Shown here piece after piece: positions 1 to 8,484 of a DNA stretch of 64,000 bases (the stretch's first letter is position 1; every line of letters starts with the position of its first letter). This DNA comes from CAYYFX01 sp046330135 (GTDB taxonomy: Bacteria; ARS69), in contig JAXLTI010000003.1 of the NCBI GenBank assembly GCA_046330135.1, positions 682,001 through 746,000 of the forward strand. Direction: 5' to 3'. The position numbers were made by a program, and so were the translations under genes. The notes beneath the pieces are model-generated. The model was not told the DNA's origin. It searched no databases and saw only the letters and a list, made by a program, of their open reading frames with translations.

Positions 1-691
1 GGGCATCGACCAAGTCGTCGGCGCTGGGGTTCCAGTCTGTGGCCAGTCCCGTGCCCGCATCCAGCGCGGCGATGTAACGGCGCGCCTGTCCTCCGACGTT
101 CGTGAACCACCCCCCCGCGTAGACAGTCCCACCGCTCAGCGCCAAGGCAAGCACGGCGGCGTTGGCGTTCGGATTCCACGCCATGACGGTGAGATCCGAC
201 GCCAGGTGAGCGAGATTGGACCGGGGCTCGCCCCCCACCGCCGTGAGACTGCCCCCCACGTACCAACCCCCCGCACCGTCGGGGATCACCGCATACAACT
301 CGCCGTTCACCTTCGGAAACGTCGCCGGCGGGGCCCCACTGCTCGCATCAAACGGCACGCCCCCACCGCCGGAAGGCCCGACGTAGCTGAAAGGTCCGCC
401 GATGTACAGAACGCCCCCCGCGGGGGCGAGGGCGTACACGTAGCCATCCGTCGACCACAGCCTCGAGTCGACGACCGCTTGCGAGAACGCAGGCTGTGCC
501 CAGGAACCCAGCAGTACCAACAGGAGAGCGGCCGGCGGAGCGGCCAGGCCCGGGGCGGTGCAGGGCGCTGTCCACAGCGGCCAGGCCCACTGCTTGCGTG
601 CGTGCGGCTGATGATCGCGCGCCATACGGCGTGTGGACGAATGACGGCCGCAGAGGACGATGCACGCGAGCAAGCTCAAGAGGAGAGCCAT
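1..691 (-). CDS. Secreted repeat protein, 3' end outside window (partial)
   Basis: The minus-strand frame is open from an ATG at 691 to the window edge. The start is preceded by GGGAGG six bases upstream. After a rather long N-terminus a hydrophobic stretch ending in a FSQA-like cleavage site (about residue 70) suggests a signal peptide; an internal ATG at 625 is an alternative start. The mature part repeats the pattern of aromatic or glycine-rich strands such as VYAGGWF and LYIGGPF followed by AALDAGTG and W-N-P, typical of delta-60/kelch-like repeat proteins that tabulate values around a propeller. Such proteins in this kind of genome usually end in a FlgD-like sorting domain, but the C-terminus is not in the window. 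Function unknown; likely exported. Confidence 0.7.
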   Translation of the reverse strand, partial: MALLLSLLACIVLCGRHSSTRRMARDHQPHARKQWAWPLWTAPCTAPGLAAPPAALLLVLLGSWAQPAFSQAVVDSRLWSTDGYVYALAPAGGVLYIGGPFSYVGPSGGGGVPFDASSGAPPATFPKVNGELYAVIPDGAGGWYVGGSLTAVGGEPRSNLAHLASDLTVMAWNPNANAAVLALALSGGTVYAGGWFTNVGGQARRYIAALDAGTGLATDWNPSADDLVDA

Positions 692-1071
692 CGTCGGCCT
701 CCCGTCGGTTCGGGCGCGGGCAGGGGCCACCCCGAACAGACCGTCCAGGATGGGAGCCCCGAACGGCTCCGATCCTACGCCCCGGCGGGAGCCGGTTCCA
801 GTTCGCTCGTCGCGCCAGGGAGCGCTTGCGGCGGAGCCGTCCCCCTTGCGCACCACTTCGCCGACATCCCCCCAACCCGCGCGTCTGTGGCAGCCTCGTC
901 GCACCACGACGCTCCGCACGGCCTCGGCCCGTTTCCTCACGCGGATCGAAGCCGACGGCAAGTCGCAGGCTGGCGGAGGTCAGGTGGCATCCCCGAGCAC
1001 GTTGATCCGAGGTCTCCGGAGGGATGCATGGGGCCGGGGAGCTTCAATCCAACGCAATCGCGTCGCCGTCC
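692..1071. other. Gene-free stretch upstream of the partial repeat protein
   Basis: No reading frame here has a plausible start, ribosome binding site or recognisable protein sequence. Overlapping open frames are ordinary high-GC artefacts. It presumably carries the promoter of the minus-strand gene ending at the left edge, but no clear -35/-10 pair could be identified. Confidence 0.4.
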
Positions 1072-1240
1072 GCCGCGGCCCTGATCGCCTTCTTGAAGCT
1101 CGTCACCACGGATCGAGGGCGATCGAGGGCGCGAATTCCAGGCGCTGTTCCACTGGCACGTCGAGGAGGATTCCCACAACTCCAGCCGACCTCACGGGAC
1201 CTTCGGCGGCAAGACGCCGTACGAGGCGCGTCGCCGCCTC
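1072..1240 (+). pseudogene. Decayed IS481-family transposase fragment
   Basis: Two overlapping frames encode pieces of a DDE integrase. The first gives AAALIAFLKLVTTDRG, matching the region before and at the second catalytic Asp. The sequence gatcgagggc is then directly duplicated (1111-1120 and 1121-1130); removing one copy restores TDRGREFQALFHWHVEE. This is followed directly by HNSSRPHGTFGGKTPYEARR, the conserved C-terminal end of IS481-type transposases. Compared with the family, roughly 70-80 codons between FHWHV and the RPHG motif are missing, as is everything N-terminal. It is therefore a relic with internal deletions and a frameshift. No terminal inverted repeats were seen. Confidence 0.6.
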
Positions 1241-1306
1241 ATCATGACTTGGACTTGTCTCGCGGATTCCGCTGCATCACAACTGGGAGACGGGGCGCCG
1301 CATGCC

Positions 1307-2083
1307 TCACTCCGCGCGCTGGGCCAGTTCAAGATCATGCCGGAAACGCGAATCGCTGAGAGGGCTGTTCACGAGGATTCGAGCGCCCGCGGGTCCGTTG
1401 GCGATCTCATGGCGAATGCTCTCTCGGTCGGCGATCGGGTAGTTCAGGAGGTATTCCGCTCCGAAGATGTAGACCCCACCGGCACGCAGCGAGCTGCAGC
1501 AGTCTGCCACCACCGACGCCGCATCCCAGAGGAAGAGGTCCCTGGCATCGAAGTCGCTTCGGTGAATCGTCCACGGCACGACCACGTCCGCGGTAAGGGG
1601 CGATCCGCGCCGGCGGGCCGAGAGGCTGCGTTGCCTCACCTCGATCGAGTCGAAGAGCCCGGACGAACGGTAGACCTGCGCAAGGAGGCCGACAAACTCC
1701 TCGACGGACATCGAGTCTCGGCCGGAGGCGAGGAAAGCACTGCGAACGAGAGTGTCCACTGTGTCTGGAGGAGCGGCTGAGGGGTGAGCCATCTGGGCGA
1801 CGCTCAGCGAGTCCCGCGGTAGGAACCTGAAGCCGTTGACGTCGAGCCTGTGGGGTTCCGACAGGCGAAAGACGTATGGCGCTTGCAGCACGTGCCCATA
1901 AGCCACGAGAAGGCCCTTGGCGTCGGTGCAGACATACTCCCCGTCTCGGGCCAGCGCCTCCTCGATAGGCTTCGCGCGGAGGTGCGAAGGGCGCGGCGAG
2001 GCCAAACTCGGTGATCCCAGGGAGTGGCTCGCGACGATGGCCGCGGCAAGGAGAGCGCCTCCGGCCAGCACGGACACGCGCAT
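1307..2083 (-). CDS. Exported protein of unknown function
   Basis: This 258-residue protein starts at an ATG with GGAGG seven bases upstream. It begins with a basic/hydrophobic signal peptide (residues 1-28, ending near HSLGSPSLA). The rest is mixed alpha/beta with no membrane span and no family I recognise. It contains a pair of adjacent cysteines near residue 192 (ADCCSSL). It stands alone, with the transposase relic downstream and tRNA-Glu upstream, and codon use is like its neighbours. Probably periplasmic; I cannot assign a role. Confidence 0.7.
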   Translation of the reverse strand: MRVSVLAGGALLAAAIVASHSLGSPSLASPRPSHLRAKPIEEALARDGEYVCTDAKGLLVAYGHVLQAPYVFRLSEPHRLDVNGFRFLPRDSLSVAQMAHPSAAPPDTVDTLVRSAFLASGRDSMSVEEFVGLLAQVYRSSGLFDSIEVRQRSLSARRRGSPLTADVVVPWTIHRSDFDARDLFLWDAASVVADCCSSLRAGGVYIFGAEYLLNYPIADRESIRHEIANGPAGARILVNSPLSDSRFRHDLELAQRAE

Positions 2084-2475
2084 CGCGGATCCTCCGAGCC
2101 AGAAGGCGAGCGAACGTCTGCGAGACTAGCCGGCGGGCGCGGCGACCTCAAGGCGCTCCCGCGGCGCTGGTTCCGAGCACCACGGGCTCCGAGATGGTCC
2201 GGGGCCGAAACGGTGCGGAGTGCGTCACCTCTCGTTTTCGCTGTGATGGTCGGCGAGGTTGGCGACGAGCGCCTCGACGAACCGCGAGTGTGCCGGGCGG
2301 CCCACCCGCGGCTCGGTCAGGAGGCGATCCGCCGTCGCGCCCGCCGCGAGGCGCCACGGCCTCCAGGCCGCGATCCTGACCGAGGGCATCGCCTAGGACG
2401 GAGAAGTTCGAACTCCGGCTAACCACGCCATTTATCGCGGAGTTGCGCGATCCGGGGGAGCCCTGACAACCCGTT
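2084..2475. other. Intergenic region with one doubtful small ORF
   Basis: The 390 bases between the exported protein and tRNA-Glu hold no convincing gene. On the minus strand 2225-2389 encodes 54 residues ending in FVEALVANLADHHSENER, whose composition looks protein-like, but it has no ribosome binding site and matches nothing I know. It may be the tail of an eroded gene. Around 2398-2417 a short self-complementary stretch (CGGAG...CTCCG around GTTCGAA) is visible; I see no further structure. Confidence 0.3.
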
Positions 2476-2551
2476 TGGCATCCCCAACGGGATTCGAACC
2501 CGTGTTGCCGCCGTGAAAGGGCGGTGTCCTAGGCCTCTAGACGATGGGGAC
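2476..2551 (-). tRNA. tRNA-Glu (TTC)
   Basis: The minus strand folds into a complete 76-base tRNA with the acceptor stem GTCCCCA/TGGGGAT, encoded CCA end and T-arm ACGGG-TTCGAAT-CCCGT. The anticodon arm CGCCC-TTTCACG has the anticodon TTC, reading glutamate codons. The D-arm and TAGAGGCCTAG loop match bacterial tRNA-Glu closely. Confidence 0.95.
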
Positions 2552-2769
2552 GCGAAGCGACGGCAGAGGATACCGGCGGCGCGTCCACAGCGTCAATGGA
2601 AGCGACCGCTCGGACGGCCCATCCCTGGCACCGCCTCCCTGTCCGAGCGGTCGCGCCATCGCTCGGCGTCGCGCGCCCGCGAGTCGCGCGCCCGACGCCA
2701 TGTCCGCACGCGACTTACCGCTTGCCGGGCTCGACGCCATGCTCGCATGCGGCTCGACCGCGAGCCGCG

Positions 2770-2804
2770 CCCTACGCCCTACGCCACACGCCACACGCCA
2801 CACG
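2770..2804. repeat. Five 7-bp tandem units
   Basis: Two copies of ccctacg are followed by three copies of ccacacg. It lies just past the 3' end of the DUF4382 lipoprotein gene in a gene-free, C-rich stretch (2552-2809) that otherwise shows nothing. Confidence 0.7.
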
Positions 2805-2809
2805 CGCCG

Positions 2810-3715
2810 CTATCCGCCAGCCCGGTGGAGCAGGAAGTCCACCGCCGAGACGTCGTTCGCCACAACCACGTTCGCGGCGCGCTGACTGCCGTCATACCCC
2901 GCCCCTGACGCCGACACCACGTACCCTCCCGGCGGCAGGCCCATGATGCGCCACTCGCCGCTCGCATCCGTCGACGTCCACCAGGCGTCCCCTCCGCCTG
3001 CCACTTCCACCGTGGCGTCGGCGAGCGGCCCGTCGTCCGTAACGTCGACCGGCGTCCCTCCGTCCCCGCGCACGTGCCCGGACAGCGTTCCCGTCTCCGA
3101 GAGATTCGCCAGGCGCGCCACCGGGTGCAGCTTGAACTGCCGCACGTCGGCGACCCTTCGCACGGATGCCGGCACCGCTTCGAACGACTGACTGACGTCG
3201 AAGTCGAGCAGCAGCTCCGTGGTGAGGTCGCCCGCCACGTCCACCGGCGGACTGCAGAAGACCTTCAGCCCGCTCTGCATGCCGCTCGGCACGTCGAGAT
3301 CGAAGCGCCGCCCGTCCTCGAGCGTCACCGTGGCCGAGACCACGTGCAGCCGGATCTCGTCCAGGCGGCCGATCGGCACTTCGGACTGCACCAACAGCTC
3401 CGTCACGCCGCCCCGCAGATCGAGGAGATTCATCGTGCGCGGCTCCTCGCTGAGGACGTAGAAGGCGGACTCCTTGTGATCCGCGCTCAGGACGTGCGCT
3501 TCCACTCGGTCGATCGTGACTTCCGCCGACGCGATCAGATCGAACGGATACGGCGTGTCGGCGACTCGAACCACCAACGTCCCGGTCGTGCCCGGCTGAT
3601 CCTCCGAGCAACCCCCGGCGATCCACGCCAGAGCGGCCGCTCCGATGACCGCAGCTACCCCCCGCTTCCCCCACCGCCGTCGCGCTCTCGGGACGAGCTT
3701 CATCGTCAGGCTCAT
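2810..3715 (-). CDS. DUF4382 lipoprotein with carboxypeptidase-like regulatory domain
   Basis: The start is set at 3715 (MSLTMKLV) because GAGGGAGGGA lies directly upstream; the frame stays open further 5' only through low-complexity DNA. The 301-residue protein has a signal peptide with a lipobox-like AGGC near residue 30, so it is probably an acylated lipoprotein. Residues about 38-190 match DUF4382 (GTLVVRVADTP, LDEIRLHV, pattern of beta strands). The C-terminal 85 residues form a carboxypeptidase-regulatory-like Ig fold (LADATVEV, TDASGEWRI, LPPGGYVVS). Such proteins sit on the cell surface or in the periplasm; the substrate is unknown. It is a single-gene unit, transcribed towards tRNA-Glu. 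Confidence 0.8.
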   Translation of the reverse strand: MSLTMKLVPRARRRWGKRGVAAVIGAAALAWIAGGCSEDQPGTTGTLVVRVADTPYPFDLIASAEVTIDRVEAHVLSADHKESAFYVLSEEPRTMNLLDLRGGVTELLVQSEVPIGRLDEIRLHVVSATVTLEDGRRFDLDVPSGMQSGLKVFCSPPVDVAGDLTTELLLDFDVSQSFEAVPASVRRVADVRQFKLHPVARLANLSETGTLSGHVRGDGGTPVDVTDDGPLADATVEVAGGGDAWWTSTDASGEWRIMGLPPGGYVVSASGAGYDGSQRAANVVVANDVSAVDFLLHRAGG

Positions 3716-4007
3716 TGCAGTCCCTCCCTCGTGACGCGCGCCGAAACGCGCTCGGTGCTGGACGCACGGGGACCCTTCCTCGCCAGACGCGTGCCATTCG
3801 CCCCCGCGCACCCGGATGCGGATGCAACGGGCCGCGAACCTCCGCCGGAGTGTAACCAACTTACCCACACGTTTCGAAAGTCCACGGTCTTCATCACCGC
3901 TCGCCGGGGGAAAGCCGCTTCTCGACCCGAATCCGGACATGGCACGCCACCTGCGAGAGTCCCACGCGAACGGCACGCATGCGGCGCATGCGCCCCATGG
4001 GATGAAG

Positions 4008-4128
4008 TGCGTGCGGCACGCACGCGGCACGCACGAGACGAGCACGCGACACTCACGCGGCACGCACGACGAGCACGCGGCACGCACGACACACGTACGA
4101 GCCGAGCACGCGGCACGCACGCAGCACC
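4008..4128. repeat. Degenerate GCGGCACGCACG array
   Basis: About six imperfect copies of the 12-mer gcggcacgcacg, mixed with gacgagcacgc spacers, fill the region between the divergent lipoprotein (starting at 3715) and beta-barrel gene (starting at 4168). The remainder of 3716-4007 shows no gene. The array is irregular and lacks unique spacers, so it is not CRISPR. Being in the shared upstream region it might affect both promoters, but that is speculation. Confidence 0.6.
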
Positions 4129-4167
4129 ATGAGACAGCACGGGAGAGCGAACCGAAAGGAGGACGTC

Positions 4168-4689
4168 ATGAGACAGCACGGAAGAGCGAAGAGGATGCGC
4201 ACCAGTCTTCTCGCGACGACGCTCTGCGCGGTCGCCGCGATGTTCCTCCCTGCGCTCGCGCGAGCGCTGCCCGGCGACGAGCCGTATCGCGAGGGCCGGG
4301 ACTTCGGCCTGGGCGCCGTCATCGGCGATCCCACCGGTCTCACCGGCGAGAAGTGGCTCGGTCGCAGCACGGCGCTCGACTTCGGCGCGGCGTGGTCCTT
4401 CGAGAACAACGACACGATGGACCTGACCGCGGACCATCTCTGGTACGACTTCGGCGCCTTGGGAACGAACCGCCACACGCTCGCGCTCCACTACGGCCTC
4501 GGCGGCCGAGTGCGCTTGGAGGACCACGGGGACGACCACGTGGGCCTGAGAATCCCCGTGGGCATCACGTGGTTCGCGGACGAGGGACGCGTGGGGCTCT
4601 TCATGGAGGTCGCGCCGGTGCTCGACGTAGCGCCGTCGTCGGATCTCAACGTGCAGGGAGGCGTGGGAGCGCGTTACTTCCTGCAGTAG
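4168..4689 (+). CDS. Small outer-membrane beta-barrel-like protein
   Basis: The start at 4168 is chosen because AAAGGAGG sits five bases upstream. A second, in-frame near copy of the start region lies at 4129 without such a site. The 173-residue product begins with a basic region and hydrophobic signal peptide ending in ARALP. The mature part matches a small conserved family of predicted outer-membrane barrels. Its hallmark is FGLGAVIGDPTGLTGEKWL, followed by alternating strands (LDFGAAWSF, LALHYGLGGRVRL, VGLRIPVGITWF, LFMEVAPVLD, and a terminal GARYFLQ ending in an aromatic residue). Family members are sometimes grouped with BAPKO_0422-like barrels; function is unknown. Confidence 0.7.
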   Translation: MRQHGRAKRMRTSLLATTLCAVAAMFLPALARALPGDEPYREGRDFGLGAVIGDPTGLTGEKWLGRSTALDFGAAWSFENNDTMDLTADHLWYDFGALGTNRHTLALHYGLGGRVRLEDHGDDHVGLRIPVGITWFADEGRVGLFMEVAPVLDVAPSSDLNVQGGVGARYFLQ

Positions 4690-4695
4690 GCGCGT

Positions 4696-4815
4696 TCCTG
4701 CAGTAGACGCTAGACGCGCAAGCGCCGCCGCCTCGACACGGGTGTCGTAGGCGGCGCGCACGGCGCGATGAGGCTCGTTCACGGCGGCCATCTTCCCCCG
4801 AGCCGCCTCGCTCAT
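4696..4815 (-). pseudogene. Relic copy of the 3' end of the 6367-6930 lipoprotein gene
   Basis: The minus-strand translation (RGKMAAV...RAAYDTRVEAAALAR) is clearly related to the C-terminus of the lipoprotein at 6367-6930 (QEKVATV...RAAYDTDIEAAAAFA). At the DNA level an 18-base block is identical and about 80 percent of roughly 85 bases agree. It has no stop codon in frame and no upstream part, so it is a duplicated fragment rather than a gene. The rest of 4816-5016 holds no gene; it carries the leader of the downstream secreted protein. Confidence 0.5.
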
Positions 4816-5016
4816 CGCATTCGGAACGGCTCGGCATCACGAACCCCCTTCGCACGGCGGGCGGCCTGCGCCACGTGCCGCTCGTCTGTGCCGTCGACTT
4901 CGCCCGGCTTCGTATCGGCGCTTTCACTAGGCCGGGACGGTCGCGCGCTCATCCCGCGCGAGAAGCCGGTCACGCACATCACGCGCGGGCATGCACCGAG
5001 CGGGAAGGACATCGCA

Positions 5017-6318
5017 ATGAGAGCCATGGCAACGCACCTTCGGACCCTCGGGATCGTCGGGCTCCTCTTCGGCGGCCTCGGCGCCGGCGCCTCGTGGGGC
5101 GTCGCGCCGCCCTATCCGCCGAGCACGGTCGGTCTCACCTGGCACGAGACGCTGAATCTCGGCACCGACAACGACAACTGGCCCACCACGTGGGCGGACG
5201 ACGACGACGTCTACGCCGCGGGCGGCGACGGCGCCGGCTTCGGCGGCGAGCGCGGCAACTGGATCTGCCGCCTTAGAGGCAATCCGCCGAGCTTGACCGG
5301 CGCGAACGTCACGCGCATCTCCACCGAGAGCGGGCCTCAAGGCACGAAGGGCTCCGGCATCCTCTCCCTCGCCGGCAAGCTCTATTGCTGGGCGCGGAAC
5401 GCGGACGGCGACGGGAACTACGCGACGCTCGGCTGGTCCACCGATCACGGGAGCAGCTGGACCTGGGGGCCCACCTTCACGCTCCTCGGCTACCCGACCT
5501 TCGTGAACTTCGGCCGGAACTACTCGGGCGCGCGCGACTCCTACGTCTACACGGTCTCCCACGACGACTCGAGCGCGTACGCGACGAGCGATCGATTCAT
5601 CCTCCTGCGCGTGCCGGCCACGAGCATCACGAACATGAGCGCCTACCAGTACTTCGTCCGCCGGGACGCCGCGGGGAATCCCGTGTGGTCTTCCGATCCG
5701 GCGCAGCGCGGCGCCGTGTTCACGTACGTGGAGGGAGGCCAGGGCCAATGCGAGCGCTCCGGCATCAGCTACCACGCCTCGCTCGGGCGCTATCTCTGGT
5801 ACCAGCGCTATCCGCTCCTCGGCGGGTTCGGCGTGTACGACGCTCCGCAGCCGTGGGGACCTTGGACCACCGTGTACTTCACGACCGGCTGGGATGAGGA
5901 CCCCGGCGATTGCGGCGGGTTCTGCACGAAGTACTCGAGCGGGAGCACGGTGTGGCTCGTCTTCTCGGGCAACGACAATCTGCGCTTGCGAAGGGCCACC
6001 GTTGCGGCGTCGCCGGTCGCGGCGCTCCTGCCGCCGGCGGTCGCGTTCCCGCCGCTGGCGACGTACCCGAACCCCTTCACGTCCGGCCTGCGGACCGACT
6101 TCCGCCTTTCCGCGCGGGGCGCCGTGCGGATCGACGTGCGCGACGTGCTGGGGCGCCAGGTGGTGACGTTGCTGGATCAGGCCCTCGAGGGCGGCGACCA
6201 CTCCGCGGAGTGGGACGGCCGGGACGAACGCGGGGCGCGCGTGGCCGCCGGGGTCTACTTCGTGCGGCTCGACGTGGACGGCCGCGTGGAGTCCCGTCGC
6301 GTGGTGCGATTGCGTTGA
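5017..6318 (+). CDS. Secreted DUF4185-like protein with FlgD-type sorting domain
   Basis: The start MRAMATHL at 5017 has GGAAGGA upstream. The 433-residue protein has a signal peptide (residues 1-28, ending in GASWGVA). Its body of beta strands includes Asp-rich segments such as ADDDDVYAAGGDG and a late WGPWTTVYF...WLVFSGNDNLRLR element; this resembles DUF4185 beta-propeller proteins related to glycoside hydrolases. The last 80 residues are a FlgD-like Ig domain: TYPNPF, VRIDVRDVLGRQV, WDGRDERG, AAGVYFVRL. Such domains act as C-terminal signals for type IX-like secretion. Probably secreted or surface attached; catalytic activity is not proven. Confidence 0.75.
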   Translation: MRAMATHLRTLGIVGLLFGGLGAGASWGVAPPYPPSTVGLTWHETLNLGTDNDNWPTTWADDDDVYAAGGDGAGFGGERGNWICRLRGNPPSLTGANVTRISTESGPQGTKGSGILSLAGKLYCWARNADGDGNYATLGWSTDHGSSWTWGPTFTLLGYPTFVNFGRNYSGARDSYVYTVSHDDSSAYATSDRFILLRVPATSITNMSAYQYFVRRDAAGNPVWSSDPAQRGAVFTYVEGGQGQCERSGISYHASLGRYLWYQRYPLLGGFGVYDAPQPWGPWTTVYFTTGWDEDPGDCGGFCTKYSSGSTVWLVFSGNDNLRLRRATVAASPVAALLPPAVAFPPLATYPNPFTSGLRTDFRLSARGAVRIDVRDVLGRQVVTLLDQALEGGDHSAEWDGRDERGARVAAGVYFVRLDVDGRVESRRVVRLR

Positions 6319-6366
6319 GCGGGAGCGACCCCGGGCTCGTCCGCGTCCCCGGTGCTGGGCGCAGCC

Positions 6367-6930
6367 TCAGCCCTTGCCCAGCTCTCCCGCGAGGAGCCGC
6401 GCCTTGTGCGCGAAGGCCGCCGCGGCCTCGATGTCCGTGTCGTAGGCGGCGCGCGAAGACGCGATGAGGCTCTTCACGGTGGCCACCTTCTCCTGCGCCG
6501 TGAGCCCGAGCGTGCCGGCGTCGACGGCGGCCACCAGCCGCTCCGCCTCCTCGAGATCCTTGCGCGTCTGCGCCGCGAGGTCGGCCTTCTTGCCTTCGTC
6601 GAGCTTCACGCCGACTTCCTGCGACGACGACATCTTCTGCTCGGGCGCCGGGGGCGCCACCGGAGGGGGCTGCGCGGGAGTCTGGGCCGCCGAGGTCTTC
6701 GTGTCGGGGACCGGCTTCGCGGGCGGCGTGGTCGTCTCCGCCGGCGGCGTGGCGGTGACCGAGCTGTCGGCCGCCGCCGGCAGGCTGTCCGCGGGCGCGG
6801 CGACCAGCGGCGGGCCGACCACCGGAGCCTCCGGCGACGGCGCCGCCACGCGATGTCCGCCGCACCCGCCGAGCGCGAGCCACGGTAGCACCAGCGGCAG
6901 GATGCGCGCCGCGCGCGCTCTCCGCGTCAT
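6367..6930 (-). CDS. Pro/Ala-rich lipoprotein
   Basis: The gene begins with an ATG overlapping the stop codon of the upstream histidine kinase by four bases, so it is translationally coupled as the last gene of the two-component operon. The 187-residue product has a signal peptide with a lipobox LGGC near residue 23. A disordered Pro/Ala/Thr-rich region runs to about residue 95, followed by a helical C-terminal part rich in Lys, Glu and Ala that looks coiled-coil-like. No family is recognised. The context suggests an envelope component connected to the signal sensed by the kinase. A degenerate copy of its 3' end lies at 4696-4815. Confidence 0.75.
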   Translation of the reverse strand: MTRRARAARILPLVLPWLALGGCGGHRVAAPSPEAPVVGPPLVAAPADSLPAAADSSVTATPPAETTTPPAKPVPDTKTSAAQTPAQPPPVAPPAPEQKMSSSQEVGVKLDEGKKADLAAQTRKDLEEAERLVAAVDAGTLGLTAQEKVATVKSLIASSRAAYDTDIEAAAAFAHKARLLAGELGKG

Positions 6931-8417
6931 GACCGGAGCGCCGGGAGCCGCATCGTCACGACGGTCCCTTCCCCGAGCCGCGAGCGCACTTCGACGTCGC
7001 CACCGTGGAGCTCCACCGCCTGGCGGACCAGGGCCAAACCCACGCCCGTACCTTCTTCCTTCGTGGTGTAGAAGAGATCGAAGGCTTTCTCGAGGGTCTC
7101 CGGGGGCATTCCCGGTCCGGTGTCGCAGACCGAGACGTAGATTCTGTCGCCGTCCTGCCCGGTCCGCAACACGATTCTCCCGTCGTGGGAAGGCAGGGCC
7201 TGGATCGAGTTCCGCACGAGGTTCCGCAGCGCCTGCCGGAGAACCTCGCGGTCCCCCGACGTGCGCAGCTCGCCCGCCTCTCCTTCCCGCTCCAGCTCCA
7301 GGCCGGCGAGGTTCGCGTCGGGCTCCAGGTCGTCGTGGATCTCGCGTACGACCCCGGCCACGTCCACCGGCTCCGACGACGGCGGCCGGAGCCTCGCGAT
7401 GGCGAGGAAGCCGCGGATCGCGCGGTCGAGCTGCTGCACCTTCCCGAGCGCGCGCCGCACGTGCAGGTCCACGTCCGGGTGCCCCTTCGCCGCCACGCGG
7501 ACCGCGTCGAGGTCGAGGCTCAGGGTCTGCAGCGGATCGCGCAGCTCGTGCGCCACGCCCGTGGCCATCTCGCCCAACCGCATCAGCACGCGCGACCGCT
7601 CGCCGGCGTCCTTCGGGAGCGAGCCGCCGCCCGACGAGCTCGGGCTGCGCGGCGCCGGCGCTCCGCGCTCGCGACGATACTGCTCGCCGAGGAGGTTCAG
7701 CTCGCGCGTGAGGCGGCGGAACTCCTCCGCGCCCGACTCCGGAATGGCGGTGTCGAAGCGACCCTCGCGGATGGCCGTCACGCCGGCCTCCAGCACGCGA
7801 ACTCTCCCGACCGCGACGCGCGACAGGGCCACGCCCAGACCCACCGCCACGAAGAACACGACGATCGCGATGAGGAGTCCGTGGCGCAGCGCCTCCTTCA
7901 TGTTCTCCCAGAGGAACGTGCGCGTCACCACGGCGCGAATCGTGGCGAAGGGTCGCTCGTTCACCACGAGCGGCGTGTCGTACGAGTAGAGCGGCCCGGG
8001 GCTGCTCAGGCTCCACGCCACCGCGAAGGACTCGGCGAGGTTCTTCGCGCTCGGCAGGGGCGGATGGCGGTCCACGTGCTTGCCGATCTCGCTCGCCAGG
8101 CTGTGCGCCACCGCCACGCCGTTCGTGTCGCAGACCGCCACGTAGAGGATCGAGCTGGCCTGCACGACCGCGTCCGCGAGCACGAGCCCCACGCGCGGAT
8201 CCGCAGCGAGGGAATCCAGCGGGGCGCCGGGGCGCTCGCGCACCAGGAAATCCAGCTGGCGACGCACCGCGCGCGAGCTGAGCTCGCACTCGGTGGCCGC
8301 CCGCTGCGTGGCGAGTCGCGCGGTGCTGGCCAGCTCCAGCGCGCTGGACAGCACCACCAGCACGATCGCCAGCGCGAGCAGCGCGGCCGGCTGGCTCCGA
8401 GCGACGGGCAGGCTCAC
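6927..8417 (-). CDS. Membrane sensor histidine kinase of NtrB/ZraS type
   Basis: I favour the GTG at 8417, which has GAAGGA six bases upstream, over the GTG at 8441. The 496-residue protein has one transmembrane segment near residues 10-28, a periplasmic sensing region to about 180 and a second segment near 180-198. These are followed by a HAMP-like linker, a dimerisation domain with the phosphoacceptor His near residue 290 in GVAHELRDPLQ, and an HATPase domain with N box (LRNLVRNSIQA), G1 (DTGPGM) and G2 (GTGVGLALV). It would phosphorylate the NtrC-type regulator encoded just upstream. The sensed signal is unknown. Confidence 0.9.
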   Translation of the reverse strand: MSLPVARSQPAALLALAIVLVVLSSALELASTARLATQRAATECELSSRAVRRQLDFLVRERPGAPLDSLAADPRVGLVLADAVVQASSILYVAVCDTNGVAVAHSLASEIGKHVDRHPPLPSAKNLAESFAVAWSLSSPGPLYSYDTPLVVNERPFATIRAVVTRTFLWENMKEALRHGLLIAIVVFFVAVGLGVALSRVAVGRVRVLEAGVTAIREGRFDTAIPESGAEEFRRLTRELNLLGEQYRRERGAPAPRSPSSSGGGSLPKDAGERSRVLMRLGEMATGVAHELRDPLQTLSLDLDAVRVAAKGHPDVDLHVRRALGKVQQLDRAIRGFLAIARLRPPSSEPVDVAGVVREIHDDLEPDANLAGLELEREGEAGELRTSGDREVLRQALRNLVRNSIQALPSHDGRIVLRTGQDGDRIYVSVCDTGPGMPPETLEKAFDLFYTTKEEGTGVGLALVRQAVELHGGDVEVRSRLGEGTVVTMRLPALRS

Positions 8418-8484
8418 GGCGTGTCCTTCGCCGCGGCGCACCGGACGCGCGGGCTCCCCGCGCCCTCCTCACGACGGCCCGACG

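Noticed and set aside
2148..2426. A 92-codon minus-strand frame in the gene-free region
   Set aside because: Pro/Gly/Arg-rich, no ribosome binding site, overlaps an equally open frame, no family.
3716..4120. A 135-residue N-terminal extension of the DUF4382 lipoprotein
   Set aside because: The extension translates the low-complexity array and would bury the signal peptide; the ATG at 3715 has a strong ribosome binding site.
4008..4128. Possible CRISPR array
   Set aside because: The units are 12 bases, imperfect and contiguous, with no unique spacers of uniform length and no cas genes.
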